Shown: positions 17,511 to 27,025, numbered from the stretch's first letter. The stretch: DNA of 64,000 bases from Paraburkholderia sp. Tr-20389 (GCF_017104565.1 NZ_JAAGPD010000001.1:434001-498000), one strand, 5' to 3'. A program made the numbers and translations. The notes: generated by a model from the sequence alone, not told the origin.

Positions 17511-18572
17511 TCAAGGCAGTGGACGGCTGCCCTCCCATGCGCGCTGAAGCAACGCACGAAGCGCAGCTTCCTCGACCGGCCGCGGGTTCCAGTAAGGATT
17601 GGACATGGCGACTGCACACGCGTGATCCAGATCGGACTCGTGCAGGCCGATTTCCCCGAGCCCGCGAGGCACGCCGAGTTCCAGACTCAGTTCATACAGC
17701 CCATCAGGCGCGGAGTCGACGCCGAGCGCCCGCGCGATGCGTGACATCGCTTCATCCGCGACGATGCTGTTATAGGCAAGTGCATGAGGAAGCACGATCG
17801 CGTGCGTCTCCGCATGGGGAAGGTTGAATGTCCCGCCGAGCGTGTGACACAGCTTGTGATGAAGCGCCATGCCGACATTGCCGAGAACCATCCCACAGAG
17901 CCACGCGCCATAGAGACATTCGGCGCGCGCATTTCTGTCCTTGCCATTTTTACTGATACCACGAAGACCGTGCGCGAGAGAGCGAATACCCTCCTCTGCC
18001 ATGAGCGACATGACGGGGTTGCCATCCTTCGCATACAACCCCTCCGCTGCGTGTGCGATTGCGTTGAGACCGCTTACCGTGGAGAGACGAACAGGCAGAT
18101 CGACGGAAAGCTCTGGATCGTAGAGAACGGTCTTTGGAAGAACTTTTGCGTCACGGCCTGTTTTCTTCAGCCCCGCCTCGGTGATGCCGAAGATCGGTGT
18201 CATTTCCGAACCTGCATATGTCGTCGGTATGGCGATGATGGGCAGCGCCGATTCCAATGCGATCGCCTTACCGAGCCCAATCGTCGAGCCGCCACCAATC
18301 GCTACCGCGCAGTCCGCATCGACTGACTTCGCGTACTCGCGCGCGCGACGCGCGTTCTCGATCGGCACGTGCATCTGTGCCCCGTCGAATACGCCCGCGC
18401 TTGAAGGCCCGAGCAGTGATGCGACGATTTCGGCCTGGGTTCTCTGCTCGGGTGTGCAGAGAACCAGTGCCCTGCGTGCGCCCAGTGTTTCGACCTCGTG
18501 CTGCACGAGCTTCATACTGCCGGCGCCGAACACCACACGTGACGCGTGCGTCGTATAGGTAAAGTTGTACAT
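17511..18572 (-). CDS. Maleylacetate reductase
   Basis: A 353-residue iron-containing alcohol dehydrogenase-like protein of the maleylacetate reductase group. The N terminus TTHASRVVFGAGS, the nucleotide motif IGGGSTIGLGKAIAL (residues 92-106), the block AIPTTYAGSEMTPIFGIT and the His-rich region MALHHKLCHTLGGTFNLPHAETHAIVLPH are all typical. It reduces maleylacetate to 3-oxoadipate with NAD(P)H. It is the last gene of the operon that begins with the intradiol dioxygenase at 26892. Together they form the classic two-step lower hydroxyquinol pathway. The start at 18572 (MYNFTYTTH) matches family N termini; the frame runs further upstream without a family match. Confidence 0.92.
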   Translation of the reverse strand: MYNFTYTTHASRVVFGAGSMKLVQHEVETLGARRALVLCTPEQRTQAEIVASLLGPSSAGVFDGAQMHVPIENARRAREYAKSVDADCAVAIGGGSTIGLGKAIALESALPIIAIPTTYAGSEMTPIFGITEAGLKKTGRDAKVLPKTVLYDPELSVDLPVRLSTVSGLNAIAHAAEGLYAKDGNPVMSLMAEEGIRSLAHGLRGISKNGKDRNARAECLYGAWLCGMVLGNVGMALHHKLCHTLGGTFNLPHAETHAIVLPHALAYNSIVADEAMSRIARALGVDSAPDGLYELSLELGVPRGLGEIGLHESDLDHACAVAMSNPYWNPRPVEEAALRALLQRAWEGSRPLP

Positions 18573-18612
18573 GGGATCGAAATTCCTCTTCCTTCGAAAC
18601 CGATCGACACGA

Positions 18613-18909
18613 TCAGATGTAGTCGACCTGGTGCCGCGAGATCCGGCAGTCGCCGAGCACCTGCTTGACGCGCAGATGTTCGGGATGAGACGCGTAGGCG
18701 AAAAGCGCTTCCTGATCGGCAAACTCCGTGTAGAGAACGACGTCGCAGGCGTAGTCGACCCCGCTCACGTCCATGCCGACCTCCAGCCTGGTGAGCCCCG
18801 GTATTTTGCCGGCGAGACTTTCGAAAGCGTGCTTCACCAGCTGGGCCGTGTGCCTCTTTTGCTCCGGCGTCTCGCCGCGAACGTCCCACATGACAATGTG
18901 TTTGATCAT
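18613..18909 (-). CDS. Dabb (stress-responsive alpha/beta-barrel) domain protein
   Basis: A 98-residue ferredoxin-like dimeric barrel protein. The N terminus MIKHIVMWDVRGET and the core YACDVVLYTEFADQEALFAYASHPEHLRV are characteristic of the Dabb family. Most members have unknown function, but some relatives act on polyketides or aromatic products as cyclases or tautomerases. It lies between the importer permease (9 bp) and maleylacetate reductase (40 bp), so it is part of the hydroxyquinol operon. A role in dehydration, aromatisation or tautomerisation of an intermediate is my inference. Confidence 0.85.
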   Translation of the reverse strand: MIKHIVMWDVRGETPEQKRHTAQLVKHAFESLAGKIPGLTRLEVGMDVSGVDYACDVVLYTEFADQEALFAYASHPEHLRVKQVLGDCRISRHQVDYI

Positions 18910-18918
18910 GGTGCCGCC

Positions 18919-20127
18919 TTAAGCCTTGTTCTTGTTGTAGACGTCGACAAAGACCGCGGCTAGCAGCACGATGCCCTTGATGACCTGTTGGTAGTCCACA
19001 CCGATACCCATGATCGACATGCCGTTATTCATCACACCCATGATGAAAGCGCCCACGACCGCGCCCACCACCTTACCGACTCCACCCGATGCCGACGCCC
19101 CGCCGATAAAGCATGCCGCGATGACGTCGAGTTCGAAGCCGGTTCCCGCCTTCGGTGTTCCGCTATTCAGACGCGCGGCGAAGATCAGACCTGCGAGCGC
19201 AGCAAGGACACCCATGTTCACGAAGGTCAGAAAGCTCACTGCCGGAACGCTGACACCCGACAAACGCGCGGCCTTCGCATTACCGCCCACTGCGTAGATT
19301 CGACGTCCGATAGTCGTGCGGTTCATGATGAACGTGTAGACGCCGATCAGCACACCCATGATCACGAGCACAGTCGGCAAGCCGCGATACGACGCAAGCA
19401 GGTAACAGAAGAACACGATGAGCGCCGTCAGGACGACGTTCTTCGCCACGAACATTGCGAAGGAAGCACTTTCGACGCCATGCTTCGCTGCGCCTGCGCG
19501 ATGCCGAAGCTCGATCACGAAGAACAACGCACCGACGAACACACCGAGGAGAATCGAAGTGAGATGCAGCGCCTGTCCATGGAAGACGTCGGGGATGAAA
19601 CCCGAACTCACCGCACCGAAGCCGTCGGGAAACGGGCCAATGGATTGCCCCTGAAGCACCAGGTTAGTCATGCCACGGAAGACCAGCATGCCGGCCAACG
19701 TCACGATGAACGAAGGCATCCGCCAGAAGGCAATCCAGTACCCTTGCACAGCGCCGATCAGTGCGCCCGTCGCGATACAGATGATCGTCGCCCAGACGTA
19801 GTTGATGTCGTACTGCACCATCAGCACGGCCGCCAGGGCGCCGACGAGCCCCGCCGTTGAGCCCACGGAGAGATCGATATGACCTGAGACGATCACCATC
19901 AGCATGCCGAGCGCCATGATGACGATGTAGCTGTTCTGCAGCACCAGGTTGGTTAGATTGAGCGGCTGCATCAGCACGCCATTGGTCGAGAGCTGGAAGA
20001 ACACCATAATGATGACGAGCGAAAGCAGCAAACCATATTCGCTGCCGATACGCTTGACCGTACCGAATACCTCGCCCTTCCTGATCACGGCGCCTTCGGC
20101 GGCCACTGGAGAGAGTGCCTTACGCAT
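18919..20127 (-). CDS. gguB: Sugar ABC transporter permease, GguB/MmsB type
   Basis: A 402-residue inner-membrane permease of the ribose/xylose (XylH, MmsB) family with about 10 hydrophobic segments. The conserved [17 protein letters not shown] and the late block [30 protein letters not shown] are present. It forms the channel for sugars delivered by the ChvE-like protein. The ATG at 20127 has GGAGG 8 nt upstream and overlaps the end of the ATPase gene by 8 bp, indicating coupled translation. Confidence 0.92.
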   Translation of the reverse strand: MRKALSPVAAEGAVIRKGEVFGTVKRIGSEYGLLLSLVIIMVFFQLSTNGVLMQPLNLTNLVLQNSYIVIMALGMLMVIVSGHIDLSVGSTAGLVGALAAVLMVQYDINYVWATIICIATGALIGAVQGYWIAFWRMPSFIVTLAGMLVFRGMTNLVLQGQSIGPFPDGFGAVSSGFIPDVFHGQALHLTSILLGVFVGALFFVIELRHRAGAAKHGVESASFAMFVAKNVVLTALIVFFCYLLASYRGLPTVLVIMGVLIGVYTFIMNRTTIGRRIYAVGGNAKAARLSGVSVPAVSFLTFVNMGVLAALAGLIFAARLNSGTPKAGTGFELDVIAACFIGGASASGGVGKVVGAVVGAFIMGVMNNGMSIMGIGVDYQQVIKGIVLLAAVFVDVYNKNKA

Positions 20128-21658
20128 TTTCGATGCCTCCATTTCGCATGATCGCTCGCATGATCTTTTCCTGCGAGACGTCTTCTGCGGTGAATTCGCC
20201 GACGAACCGGCCTTCGTTCATGACATAAACGCGGTCACACATGCCAAGAAGTTCAGGCATTTCCGAGGAAATCATGACCACACACTTGCCCGCTGCAACC
20301 GCCTGATTGATGATGTTGTAGATCTCGTACTTCGCCCCCACGTCGATGCCTCGCGTAGGCTCGTCGAGAATCAGCACCTCGGGTTCGGAGAACAGCCATT
20401 TGCTGAGCACGACCTTTTGCTGGTTGCCGCCCGACAGGTTTCCAACAACGTGCGTGACGCCTTGCGCGCGGATGCGTAGCTTCTTGAGGAAATCGCTCGC
20501 AACCGTGATTTCCGCGTGCTCGTCGACGACGCCATACTTCGACACACCCGCAAGGTTTGCCAGCGTGATGTTTCGCTTGATATTGTCGTCGAGCAGCAGC
20601 CCGTTGCCTTTACGGTCTTCGGTCACGTACGCAATGCCCGCCTTGATGGCTTTCTGGACCGATGAGGTGTCCACCTGCTTTCCATGCATCAGCACCTGAC
20701 CGGTGATGTCCTGGCCATACGTGCCGCCGAACACGCTCATCGCCAGTTCGGTGCGGCCGGAACCCATCAGCCCGGCGATGCCGACGATCTCCCCCTTGCG
20801 TGCCTTCAGATCGACGCCTTTGATGACGGCACGGTCGCGCTGCGTAGGGTGCTGGACTCGCCAATCCCTGACTTCGAAGATCACTTCGCCGATGTCCGGC
20901 GTACGCGGCGGATAGCGATCGGACATCTCGCGGCCGACCATCGCCTTGATGATGCGGTCTTCGCTCACGCTGTCGGTCTGGCAGTCGAGCACGTCGACAG
21001 TCGAGCCATCGCGAATGACGGTGATGCCATCCGCGACCCGTGAAATCTCATTGAGCTTGTGCGAAATGATGATCGACGTCACGCCGCGCGACTTCAACTC
21101 GAGAAGGAGATCGAGCAACGTGTCGCTATCTTTTTCATTCAGACTCGCGGTGGGTTCGTCGAGAATCAACAGGCGAACTTCTTTCGACAGTGCCTTCGCA
21201 ATCTCGACAAGCTGCTGCTTGCCAATGCCGAGCGTGCCGACGGGCGCGTCCGGAGAATCCGTCAGCCCCACCTTCGTCAACAGGTCCTTCGCCTTCGAGC
21301 GCGATATCTGCCAATCGATCACGCCGCGCTTCGACTGCTCGTTACCGAGAAAAATGTTCTCGGTGATCGACAGCATGGGCACGAGGGCGAGTTCCTGATG
21401 GATGATGATGATGCCGACCGCTTCGCTGTCGGAGATGTCGGCGAATGCACGCTCCTGACCGTCGTAGAGCACATCGCCTGCATAACTGCCGTGCGGATAG
21501 ACGCCACTGAGGATTTTCATCAGGGTCGACTTGCCTGCGCCGTTTTCTCCACATATGGCGTGAATCTCGCCTTTACCGACTCTCAGATTCACGTTATTCA
21601 GGGCTTTGACTGCGCCAAAGCTTTTCTGAATTCCGCGCATCTCCAGAATGGTATTCAT
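20120..21658 (-). CDS. gguA: Sugar ABC transporter ATP-binding protein, GguA type
   Basis: A 512-residue tandem ATPase as found in monosaccharide importers. The first domain has Walker [10 protein letters not shown] and Walker [12 protein letters not shown]. The second has a degenerate Walker A ([10 protein letters not shown]), signature [15 protein letters not shown] and Walker [21 protein letters not shown]. This asymmetric layout is normal for XylG/RbsA/GguA proteins. GGAGG lies about 9 nt before the ATG at 21658. It follows the binding-protein gene by 76 bp and precedes the permease in the same operon. Confidence 0.94.
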   Translation of the reverse strand: MNTILEMRGIQKSFGAVKALNNVNLRVGKGEIHAICGENGAGKSTLMKILSGVYPHGSYAGDVLYDGQERAFADISDSEAVGIIIIHQELALVPMLSITENIFLGNEQSKRGVIDWQISRSKAKDLLTKVGLTDSPDAPVGTLGIGKQQLVEIAKALSKEVRLLILDEPTASLNEKDSDTLLDLLLELKSRGVTSIIISHKLNEISRVADGITVIRDGSTVDVLDCQTDSVSEDRIIKAMVGREMSDRYPPRTPDIGEVIFEVRDWRVQHPTQRDRAVIKGVDLKARKGEIVGIAGLMGSGRTELAMSVFGGTYGQDITGQVLMHGKQVDTSSVQKAIKAGIAYVTEDRKGNGLLLDDNIKRNITLANLAGVSKYGVVDEHAEITVASDFLKKLRIRAQGVTHVVGNLSGGNQQKVVLSKWLFSEPEVLILDEPTRGIDVGAKYEIYNIINQAVAAGKCVVMISSEMPELLGMCDRVYVMNEGRFVGEFTAEDVSQEKIMRAIMRNGGIENA

Positions 21659-21734
21659 GGTCGCTTCCCTCCGATTTGCCACGCGCGAAGCAGGGCTTCA
21701 CTGGACCGTCCCGCTTCGCTCGCGTACTGATGTC

Positions 21735-22805
21735 TTACTTGAGCTGTGCCTGCGTGTAATACCCGCTCGTGACGAGTTCCGACTGGTAATTGCCCTTGTC
21801 GACCAGCACGGGTTTCACGAGGTAGGTCGGAACGATCCTGGCGCCATTGTTGTAGCTCTTCGTGTCGTTGATGGGCACCTGCTTGCCCGTCAACGCATCG
21901 TCGACCATGTCGGCTGCGACGCTCGCAAGCTTGCGCGTGTCCTTGAATACGGTCGACGTCTGCTCGCCGCGCACGATGTTCTTCACGTTCTGAATGTCGG
22001 CGTCCTGACCTGTGATGATCGGCATGGTTTGCTGACCCGAACCGTATCCCACGCCCTTGAGCGACGAGATGATGCCGATCGCCAGTGCGTCATTCGGCGC
22101 CCAGACCGCATCGAGGTGATCCTTGCCATAAAAGGCGCTCAACAGGTTGTCCATCCGGGCTTGCGCGGTCGCGCCATCCCAGTTGCGGGTCGCGACTTTC
22201 TCGAAAGCAATCTGCTTACTCCGGATCACGAATTTGCCGCTGTCGATGTATGGCTTGAGCACCGACATGCCGCCCGCGTAGACCATGTGGGCATTGTTGT
22301 CGTCAGAGGAACCGCCGAACACTTCGATATTGAACGGCGTCTTGCTGCCCGCTTTCTGCCACGCGCTGACGATGCTCTGCGCTTGCAGAACGCCGACGCC
22401 GTAGTTGTCGAAGGTCGCGTAGTAATCGACGTCCTTGGTCTGGCTGATCAGGCGGTCATACGAAATGACCTTGATGCCCTTCTTCTGCGCGAGCGCCAGC
22501 GCATCTGAGAACGTCTTGCCGTCGATAGGCGCGATGACCAGCGCCTTGACACCTTTCGCGAGCATGTTCTCAACCTGGTTCACCTGCGTCGGAACGTCGT
22601 AGTTCGCGTACTGCAGATCGGACGCGTAGCCCTTCGCTTTCAATGCGTCGACCATGCTTTTGCCGTCGGTGATCCAACGCGATTCGGTCTTGTCCGGCAG
22701 CGATATGCCAACGACGCCCTTGTCCTGGGCGAAAGCGGCGCCGGACGTGGCTGAGAAAGCCGCCGAGGCGGCCAGCATGACAGCGACACTCTTCAAAATC
22801 TTCAT
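21735..22805 (-). CDS. chvE: ChvE-like periplasmic sugar-binding protein
   Basis: A 356-residue periplasmic protein with a clear signal peptide (Lys-rich start, hydrophobic core, cleavage near AFAQ-DKG at residue 26-27). The mature sequence follows ChvE/MmsE of Agrobacterium closely in many blocks: KGVKALVIAPIDGKT, ISYDRLI, YYATFDNYGVGVLQAQSI, NIEVFGGSSDDNNAHM, ARMDNLLSAFY, GIISSLKGVGYG and FKDTRKLA. ChvE proteins bind aldoses, galacturonate and related polyhydroxy rings. Here, between oxidoreductase and ATPase genes, it is the recognition component for whatever polyol or glycoside the operon degrades. Confidence 0.93.
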   Translation of the reverse strand: MKILKSVAVMLAASAAFSATSGAAFAQDKGVVGISLPDKTESRWITDGKSMVDALKAKGYASDLQYANYDVPTQVNQVENMLAKGVKALVIAPIDGKTFSDALALAQKKGIKVISYDRLISQTKDVDYYATFDNYGVGVLQAQSIVSAWQKAGSKTPFNIEVFGGSSDDNNAHMVYAGGMSVLKPYIDSGKFVIRSKQIAFEKVATRNWDGATAQARMDNLLSAFYGKDHLDAVWAPNDALAIGIISSLKGVGYGSGQQTMPIITGQDADIQNVKNIVRGEQTSTVFKDTRKLASVAADMVDDALTGKQVPINDTKSYNNGARIVPTYLVKPVLVDKGNYQSELVTSGYYTQAQLK

Positions 22806-22829
22806 GACATCGTCTCCTGTTTAGGAATG

Positions 22830-22845
22830 CGTATTTACATATACG
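22830..22845. promoter_or_regulatory. AT-rich dyad in the leader of the ChvE-like gene
   Basis: CGTAT-N6-ATACG, a perfect interrupted dyad, lies 25-40 bp upstream of the ChvE-like start in the largest gap (97 bp) inside the operon. It contains TACATAT (ATATGTA on the other strand), which recurs at 25927, 25942 and 30481 upstream of other genes of this regulon. It may be an operator for the LacI regulator at 28171. Confidence 0.35.
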
Positions 22846-22902
22846 TTTTATGAGGTACGGCGTTATCGGGCTGACGCGCGGAGGCGTCAGCCATATAAAC
22901 CC

Positions 22903-23991
22903 TTAACCGATAAAGACCTCTGCTCCAGCTTCTTTGGATGAGGCGAACATCGCCTCGATGACGCGGCTGATGTTGTATGCCTGCGTCGCGGGAACGACCG
23001 ACGGCGTGCCATTGCGCAGTGCGCCGAAGAACGCGTTGGACTCGCGGTCGAAGTACACCGGATTGCCGATCTCGGCGATGTCGGGCGAATACTCGGTCTT
23101 TTTCGTCGCCCAGATTTCCGGAAAGCTGGTCTCCTGCCACTCGGTCCAGCCTTCAGGATGATCGCCTTTGCCCGCGTCATAAATCTTGTAGCTGGCAGGC
23201 AGCGAGCGCGACGACATGATGCCCTCTGTCCCGTAGGCGGTGATGTCCCAGCTCTCGGTCCAGGGCAGAACGTCCCATGACATGAAGTCGACGGTGACGA
23301 TCTTGTCTTCGTAGTTGAGCACGGCACCCGCCGCATCTTCACGCGATTCATCGCCATGGAAGTTCGGAAACTTCGTGATGCGGGCGTTCACGGAGCGTGG
23401 CAGACCGAAGTGCAGAAGAATGCGATCGATCAAATGGCAGCCGATCACGAACACGGCACCGCCGATGTCGCCGGGTTGCGTCATGTGCGGCGTTCCGGCC
23501 TCGTCGTGCGAACAACCGGCGTGAGCGCGCACCTGAACCACTTTGCCGAGACGGTCGCTCTTCAGCGCGGCCTGCATCGCATCCACCGAAGGAGCAAAGC
23601 GCCAGCAATAGCCGACTTGAAAGAGACCGCCGGTCCGCTCGACTGCATCGGCGATACGCTTTGCATCCGCGGAACTGCGGCCGGCCGGTTTCTCGCACAA
23701 CACCGCCTTGCCGGCTTCGAGTGCTTCGATGGTCAGGTCGGCCATTTTTTCACTCTTGGAGTGAACGAGCACGACATGAACGTTCTCGTCCGCGAGAATG
23801 TCTTCCTTCGTGCGTGCTTCGAGTCCGAGCGCATCGACGAACGGCGTGAGCAGCGGGCTCGTATCCCAGGCACCGAGCATCTTCGCGTCGGTACGGCGCT
23901 GGATCGCCTTGACTCGCCCGGAAGTGTGCGGGTGAGTAATGCCAAGACAGGCGACACCAAGCGTCTGGTCCGGATCAATCTTTCGCGTCAT
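22903..23991 (-). CDS. Gfo/Idh/MocA-family oxidoreductase with atypical dinucleotide loop
   Basis: A 362-residue Gfo/Idh/MocA protein. The LCEKPAG motif with the family lysine is at residues 98-104, and the C-terminal domain has GGAVFVIGCHLIDRILLHFG in place of the usual GG-D-G-H-D block. The N-terminal Rossmann loop reads GVACLGITHPHTSGR instead of the common G-x-G-x-x-G, so cofactor binding may differ. Such enzymes oxidise a ring hydroxyl of sugars or cyclitols with NAD(P). It is 24 bp after the second oxidoreductase gene, and GGAGGAG lies before its ATG. The exact reaction is unknown. Confidence 0.88.
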   Translation of the reverse strand: MTRKIDPDQTLGVACLGITHPHTSGRVKAIQRRTDAKMLGAWDTSPLLTPFVDALGLEARTKEDILADENVHVVLVHSKSEKMADLTIEALEAGKAVLCEKPAGRSSADAKRIADAVERTGGLFQVGYCWRFAPSVDAMQAALKSDRLGKVVQVRAHAGCSHDEAGTPHMTQPGDIGGAVFVIGCHLIDRILLHFGLPRSVNARITKFPNFHGDESREDAAGAVLNYEDKIVTVDFMSWDVLPWTESWDITAYGTEGIMSSRSLPASYKIYDAGKGDHPEGWTEWQETSFPEIWATKKTEYSPDIAEIGNPVYFDRESNAFFGALRNGTPSVVPATQAYNISRVIEAMFASSKEAGAEVFIG

Positions 23992-24015
23992 GACGTATCT
24001 CCTCCGGATTCCTGG

Positions 24016-25008
24016 TTACACCTTGACGGCTTTGCCCGTCAGCGCGGATTCGAGTGCGGCATCGGCGAGGCGCAATGCCTTGAGCCCGTCCTGCACCGAA
24101 GTCGGCAGTGGCGAATTCGTGTTCAGTGCTGCGACGAAAGCTTCGAGTTCGGCCTTGTACGCCGCCTCGTAGCGTTCAAGGAAGAAGTTGAGCAGCGGCT
24201 CGCGCACGTCGGTCGCCTGCTTCGACCAGCGACGAATCGTCGACGGACGTAGGTTCTCTTGCAGGAGCATGCCTTTCGAACCGGACACTTCCATGCGCTG
24301 GTCGTAGCCATAGACAGCTTCGCGGCAGCAGTTGATGTGGCATTGCTTGCCCGATGCCGTGCGCAACTGCACCATCACCGTATCGAAGTCGGTCAGTTCT
24401 TCAAGCGATGCGTCGATGAGGCGGCTAGCCATCGCCATGACTTCGACAGGCTCTTCGCCCAGCAGCCAGCGCGCCATGTCGAGATCGTGAATCACCATGT
24501 CGCGGAAGATGCCGCCCGAGTGCTCGACATAGTCACGCGGAGGCATGCCAGGATCGCGGCTCGAAATGATGACCTGTCGCACCTCGCCAACGTCACCCGC
24601 ATCGATCGCCTTGCGGAAAGCCTGCGACGTCGGATCGAAACGGCGATTGAAGGCGAGCATGACGCGACCGCCCTGACGTTCGACCTCGTTCGCTGCGGCC
24701 AGCGATTTGTCCATGTCAAGATCGATGGGCTTTTCGCATAGAACAGCCTTGCCGCGCCTGACCGCTTCGAGCATGAACGTGATGTGCGTGTCCGTCGGCG
24801 TGCCGATCACCACGGCGTCGATATCCTTGCGTTCGAGCACGCCTGCCGGATCCGTGGATGCTTCGCAGCCGAGTCGACTGGCCAGCGAGTTCGCTGCGCT
24901 TTCAACCGGGTCCGCCACCACGACCAGTTTTGCGTTCGTGCTCGCGGCCACATTGGTTGCGTGAATGCGGCCAATGCGGCCCGCACCGAGTACGGCGATT
25001 CGAATCAT
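24016..25008 (-). CDS. Gfo/Idh/MocA-family dehydrogenase, IolG (inositol 2-dehydrogenase)-like
   Basis: A 330-residue NAD-dependent dehydrogenase. The Rossmann motif GAGRIGRIHATN is at residues 8-19. The catalytic lysine is Lys93 in CEKP. The block SGGIFRDMVIHDLDMARWL supplies Asp170 and His174 with the same D-x-x-x-H spacing as the Lys-Asp-His set of Bacillus IolG. It is therefore expected to oxidise a ring hydroxyl of inositol or a related polyol to a ketone (inosose). It is 41 bp after the TIM-barrel gene in the hydroxyquinol operon. ATG at 25008 has AGGAG upstream. Related levoglucosan or glycoside 3-dehydrogenases share this form, so the substrate is open. Confidence 0.9.
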   Translation of the reverse strand: MIRIAVLGAGRIGRIHATNVAASTNAKLVVVADPVESAANSLASRLGCEASTDPAGVLERKDIDAVVIGTPTDTHITFMLEAVRRGKAVLCEKPIDLDMDKSLAAANEVERQGGRVMLAFNRRFDPTSQAFRKAIDAGDVGEVRQVIISSRDPGMPPRDYVEHSGGIFRDMVIHDLDMARWLLGEEPVEVMAMASRLIDASLEELTDFDTVMVQLRTASGKQCHINCCREAVYGYDQRMEVSGSKGMLLQENLRPSTIRRWSKQATDVREPLLNFFLERYEAAYKAELEAFVAALNTNSPLPTSVQDGLKALRLADAALESALTGKAVKV

Positions 25009-25049
25009 GTGAGTCTCCTGAGATACCTTGTCGTTTGAGGTGGAGGGCT

Positions 25050-25928
25050 TCAGACGGAAGCTGCGCTTTTGGCCGAGAACTGTGCGACTGTCGAGTCGTA
25101 TGCACGCTTTGCCATTTCGTCGAGCGGGAATTTCCGGTGCACCTCGGAGATGAGCTCCACGCCGAAGTACGGCAGCGTGCAGCCCGCCTGCTCCAGAGCA
25201 TCGACGAAAGCACGGCAGTCGCCTGCACCTTCGCCGCAAAGCTGGCGGTTAAAGGTCGAGTCGTCGAACAGAGACCCTTTGACCTGCGCGCCGATGTCGT
25301 CCATTTCTACGCCCTTGATGAAACGTGCCGGGATCTGTGCGACCTCGCTGTACGGCGTGCCGGCGCGCGCAACGTGCCAGTGGTCGACCATCAGACCACC
25401 GTTCGGCTGATCGGCGCCTTCCGCAATCTTCAACGCTTCAGCGACGTTCCGGATGGGAGAAAACGGCATGAATTCGATTGCAACCGTAGCGCCAACCGTT
25501 CCGACGTCCTGGCAAAGCGTTGCGAATTCGTCGGTCATGCGGGCGAAGTCGGCCGGATTCCTGTCGAATGGATTTGCACCGATCTTCAGATTGCGCATGC
25601 CCAGTTCGCTGCCCAGTTCGATGAAACGGCGTCGGGAGTGGTCCGATTTCGCGCGTGCTTCACCGTCGCAATACCAGTCCATGAGGATTTCGAGTTCGAA
25701 GTACTTCATGCCCGTGTCGTCCAGCAACGCCTTGACGCCTGACAGGCCGTACTTCCCGATGCTGTATTCGAGGTCGTCGAGAATGAGTCCGATGCCGCTC
25801 CATCCGGCCCGCGACGCCGCTTCACAGCGGTCGCGCAGCGGGAACGGGCTGACTTCGTTCGGTGCACAGGGATAGACATCGCCGGCGAGGGTCCAGTACG
25901 CTGCCAGCAATTCCTTATTCGGTTTCAT
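25050..25928 (-). CDS. Xylose-isomerase-like TIM-barrel protein (IolE / 3-dehydroshikimate dehydratase superfamily)
   Basis: A 292-residue TIM-barrel of the sugar-phosphate isomerase/AP-endonuclease-2 superfamily. Likely metal ligands are Glu152 (VAIEFMPF), Asp182 with His183 (GLMVDHWH), the acidic VEMDD at 208-211, and Glu258 (GVELISE). Enzymes of this fold include IolE, which dehydrates 2-keto-inositol, and 3-dehydroshikimate dehydratases, which dehydrate a keto-cyclohexane to an aromatic ring. Lying between the ring-cleaving dioxygenase and an IolG-like dehydrogenase, it is the best candidate for the dehydration step that leads to hydroxyquinol. An epimerase or glycoside-lyase role is also possible. 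Confidence 0.85.
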   Translation of the reverse strand: MKPNKELLAAYWTLAGDVYPCAPNEVSPFPLRDRCEAASRAGWSGIGLILDDLEYSIGKYGLSGVKALLDDTGMKYFELEILMDWYCDGEARAKSDHSRRRFIELGSELGMRNLKIGANPFDRNPADFARMTDEFATLCQDVGTVGATVAIEFMPFSPIRNVAEALKIAEGADQPNGGLMVDHWHVARAGTPYSEVAQIPARFIKGVEMDDIGAQVKGSLFDDSTFNRQLCGEGAGDCRAFVDALEQAGCTLPYFGVELISEVHRKFPLDEMAKRAYDSTVAQFSAKSAASV

Positions 25929-25948
25929 ATGTAGTATTCCTATATGTA
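25927..25948. promoter_or_regulatory. Pair of ATATGTA sites before the TIM-barrel gene
   Basis: Two copies of ATATGTA start 15 bp apart (25927 and 25942) within an AT-rich patch immediately before the TIM-barrel start; the first overlaps the start codon. The motif also occurs before the ChvE-like gene and before the porin. Possible operator half-sites for the LacI regulator. Confidence 0.3.
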
Positions 25949-25992
25949 TTACCGTGATCGGTCTCTTTGATACATAGATGCTTACCAGACGG

Positions 25993-26892
25993 TTACGGGA
26001 TTGCTTGTTCGGCCTTGCTTGAATTGGCTAGCGTAAAGTCCCATGACACCGACCAGAACGGCGACGAGAACCCTGCACGCTTCGCGGCGCGAGCGTCGTC
26101 GACTTTGTTGAAATCAGCGATCAGTTCACGCTTGACGCCGAATACGGCGTCTTCCGTCAGATACGGGCAGTCAGGGGTGAAGATGTGAGTGATGACCGGC
26201 TCGAAGCCCGGCGCCGTCACGATGAAGTGCAGGTGAGCAGCACGATTGGGGTGCCGGCCCATCGCAGCGAGCAGCTTTCCGACCGGGCCGTCTGCGGGAA
26301 TCGGATAGTGACGCGGCTTGACGGACTTGAAGCAGTAACGGCCTTCGGCATCCGATGTGAAGACGCCACGCAGGTTTGAGTCAGGCTGAATGCCCTTCTG
26401 CTGCACGTCATAGAATCCATCGTCGTTGGTCTGCCAGACTTCGAGCTTTGCGTTCGGAATCGGATTGCCCTCGATGTCCGTCACGCAGCCTTCGACCATC
26501 ATGGGCTCACCCTTTCCATCCAGGCAGATGTTCTCGCCGTTCGAATACTCGGGCGCGTTAGCCACGTAGAAGGGACCCAGAATGGTGTTCGGCGTTGCGC
26601 CACTCGGTCGACGATGATTGATTGCATCGACGAGCATGGAGACGCCGAGAATGTCGGACAGCAGGATGTACTCTTGCCGCCAGTCGGTACACATCTGGCC
26701 TGTCTCGGTCAGGAAGCGAATGGCCGTGAACCACTCTTCATGCGTCGGCTCGATTTCCTTGACGGCAGCATGCAGATGTTTGACCAGAACCGACATGACC
26801 TGCCGGAGGCGAGCGTCCGCATCGTCGCTCATGCGGGCATTGACGACATCCGCCGAGCTTGCTTCATCGAAGTACTGCGCTGCGCGTTCCAT
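25993..26892 (-). CDS. Intradiol ring-cleavage dioxygenase, hydroxyquinol 1,2-dioxygenase type
   Basis: A 299-residue Fe(III) intradiol dioxygenase. The N-terminal helical dimerisation domain includes TGQMCTDWRQEYILLSDILG, and the segment TILGPFYV precedes the beta-sandwich. Predicted iron ligands are Tyr161 (DGFYDV), Tyr196 (KPRHYPIP), His220 and His222 (RAAHLHF). The stretch IPADGPVGKLLAAMGRHP resembles hydroxyquinol dioxygenases more than catechol dioxygenases. The reaction would open 1,2,4-trihydroxybenzene to maleylacetate, matching the maleylacetate reductase at the far end of the same operon. The ATG at 26892 has GGAG about 9 nt upstream; an ATG at 26907 lacks a good ribosome site. It is the first gene after the promoter element at 26936. 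Confidence 0.92.
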   Translation of the reverse strand: MERAAQYFDEASSADVVNARMSDDADARLRQVMSVLVKHLHAAVKEIEPTHEEWFTAIRFLTETGQMCTDWRQEYILLSDILGVSMLVDAINHRRPSGATPNTILGPFYVANAPEYSNGENICLDGKGEPMMVEGCVTDIEGNPIPNAKLEVWQTNDDGFYDVQQKGIQPDSNLRGVFTSDAEGRYCFKSVKPRHYPIPADGPVGKLLAAMGRHPNRAAHLHFIVTAPGFEPVITHIFTPDCPYLTEDAVFGVKRELIADFNKVDDARAAKRAGFSSPFWSVSWDFTLANSSKAEQAIP

Positions 26893-26935
26893 AGTGCCTG
26901 TCTCCATCTGTCTTGTCGTTCAGCTTTGAATCGAG

Positions 26936-27000
26936 TTTATATTCCCCAAAGCCGGCAAAACAGAGCTGAAAAGGGAAAGTCATTCGCGCCACGTGGGAAA
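26936..27000 (-). promoter_or_regulatory. Promoter and operator element of the hydroxyquinol operon (copy 1)
   Basis: Read on the minus strand this stretch carries two TTTCCC boxes 22 bp apart (plus-strand 26995-27000 and 26973-26978), a candidate -35 CTGTTT (26958-26963), a 16-bp spacer and a -10 TATAAA (26936-26941). Transcription would start near 26929, about 37 nt before the dioxygenase ATG. Nearly the same arrangement and sequence recurs at 30593-30657 upstream of the porin. The two-turn spacing of direct repeats just upstream of the -35 suits an activator such as the adjacent LysR. Confidence 0.6.
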
Positions 27001-27025
27001 CTGCAAGGCCCGCACACACATGGCG

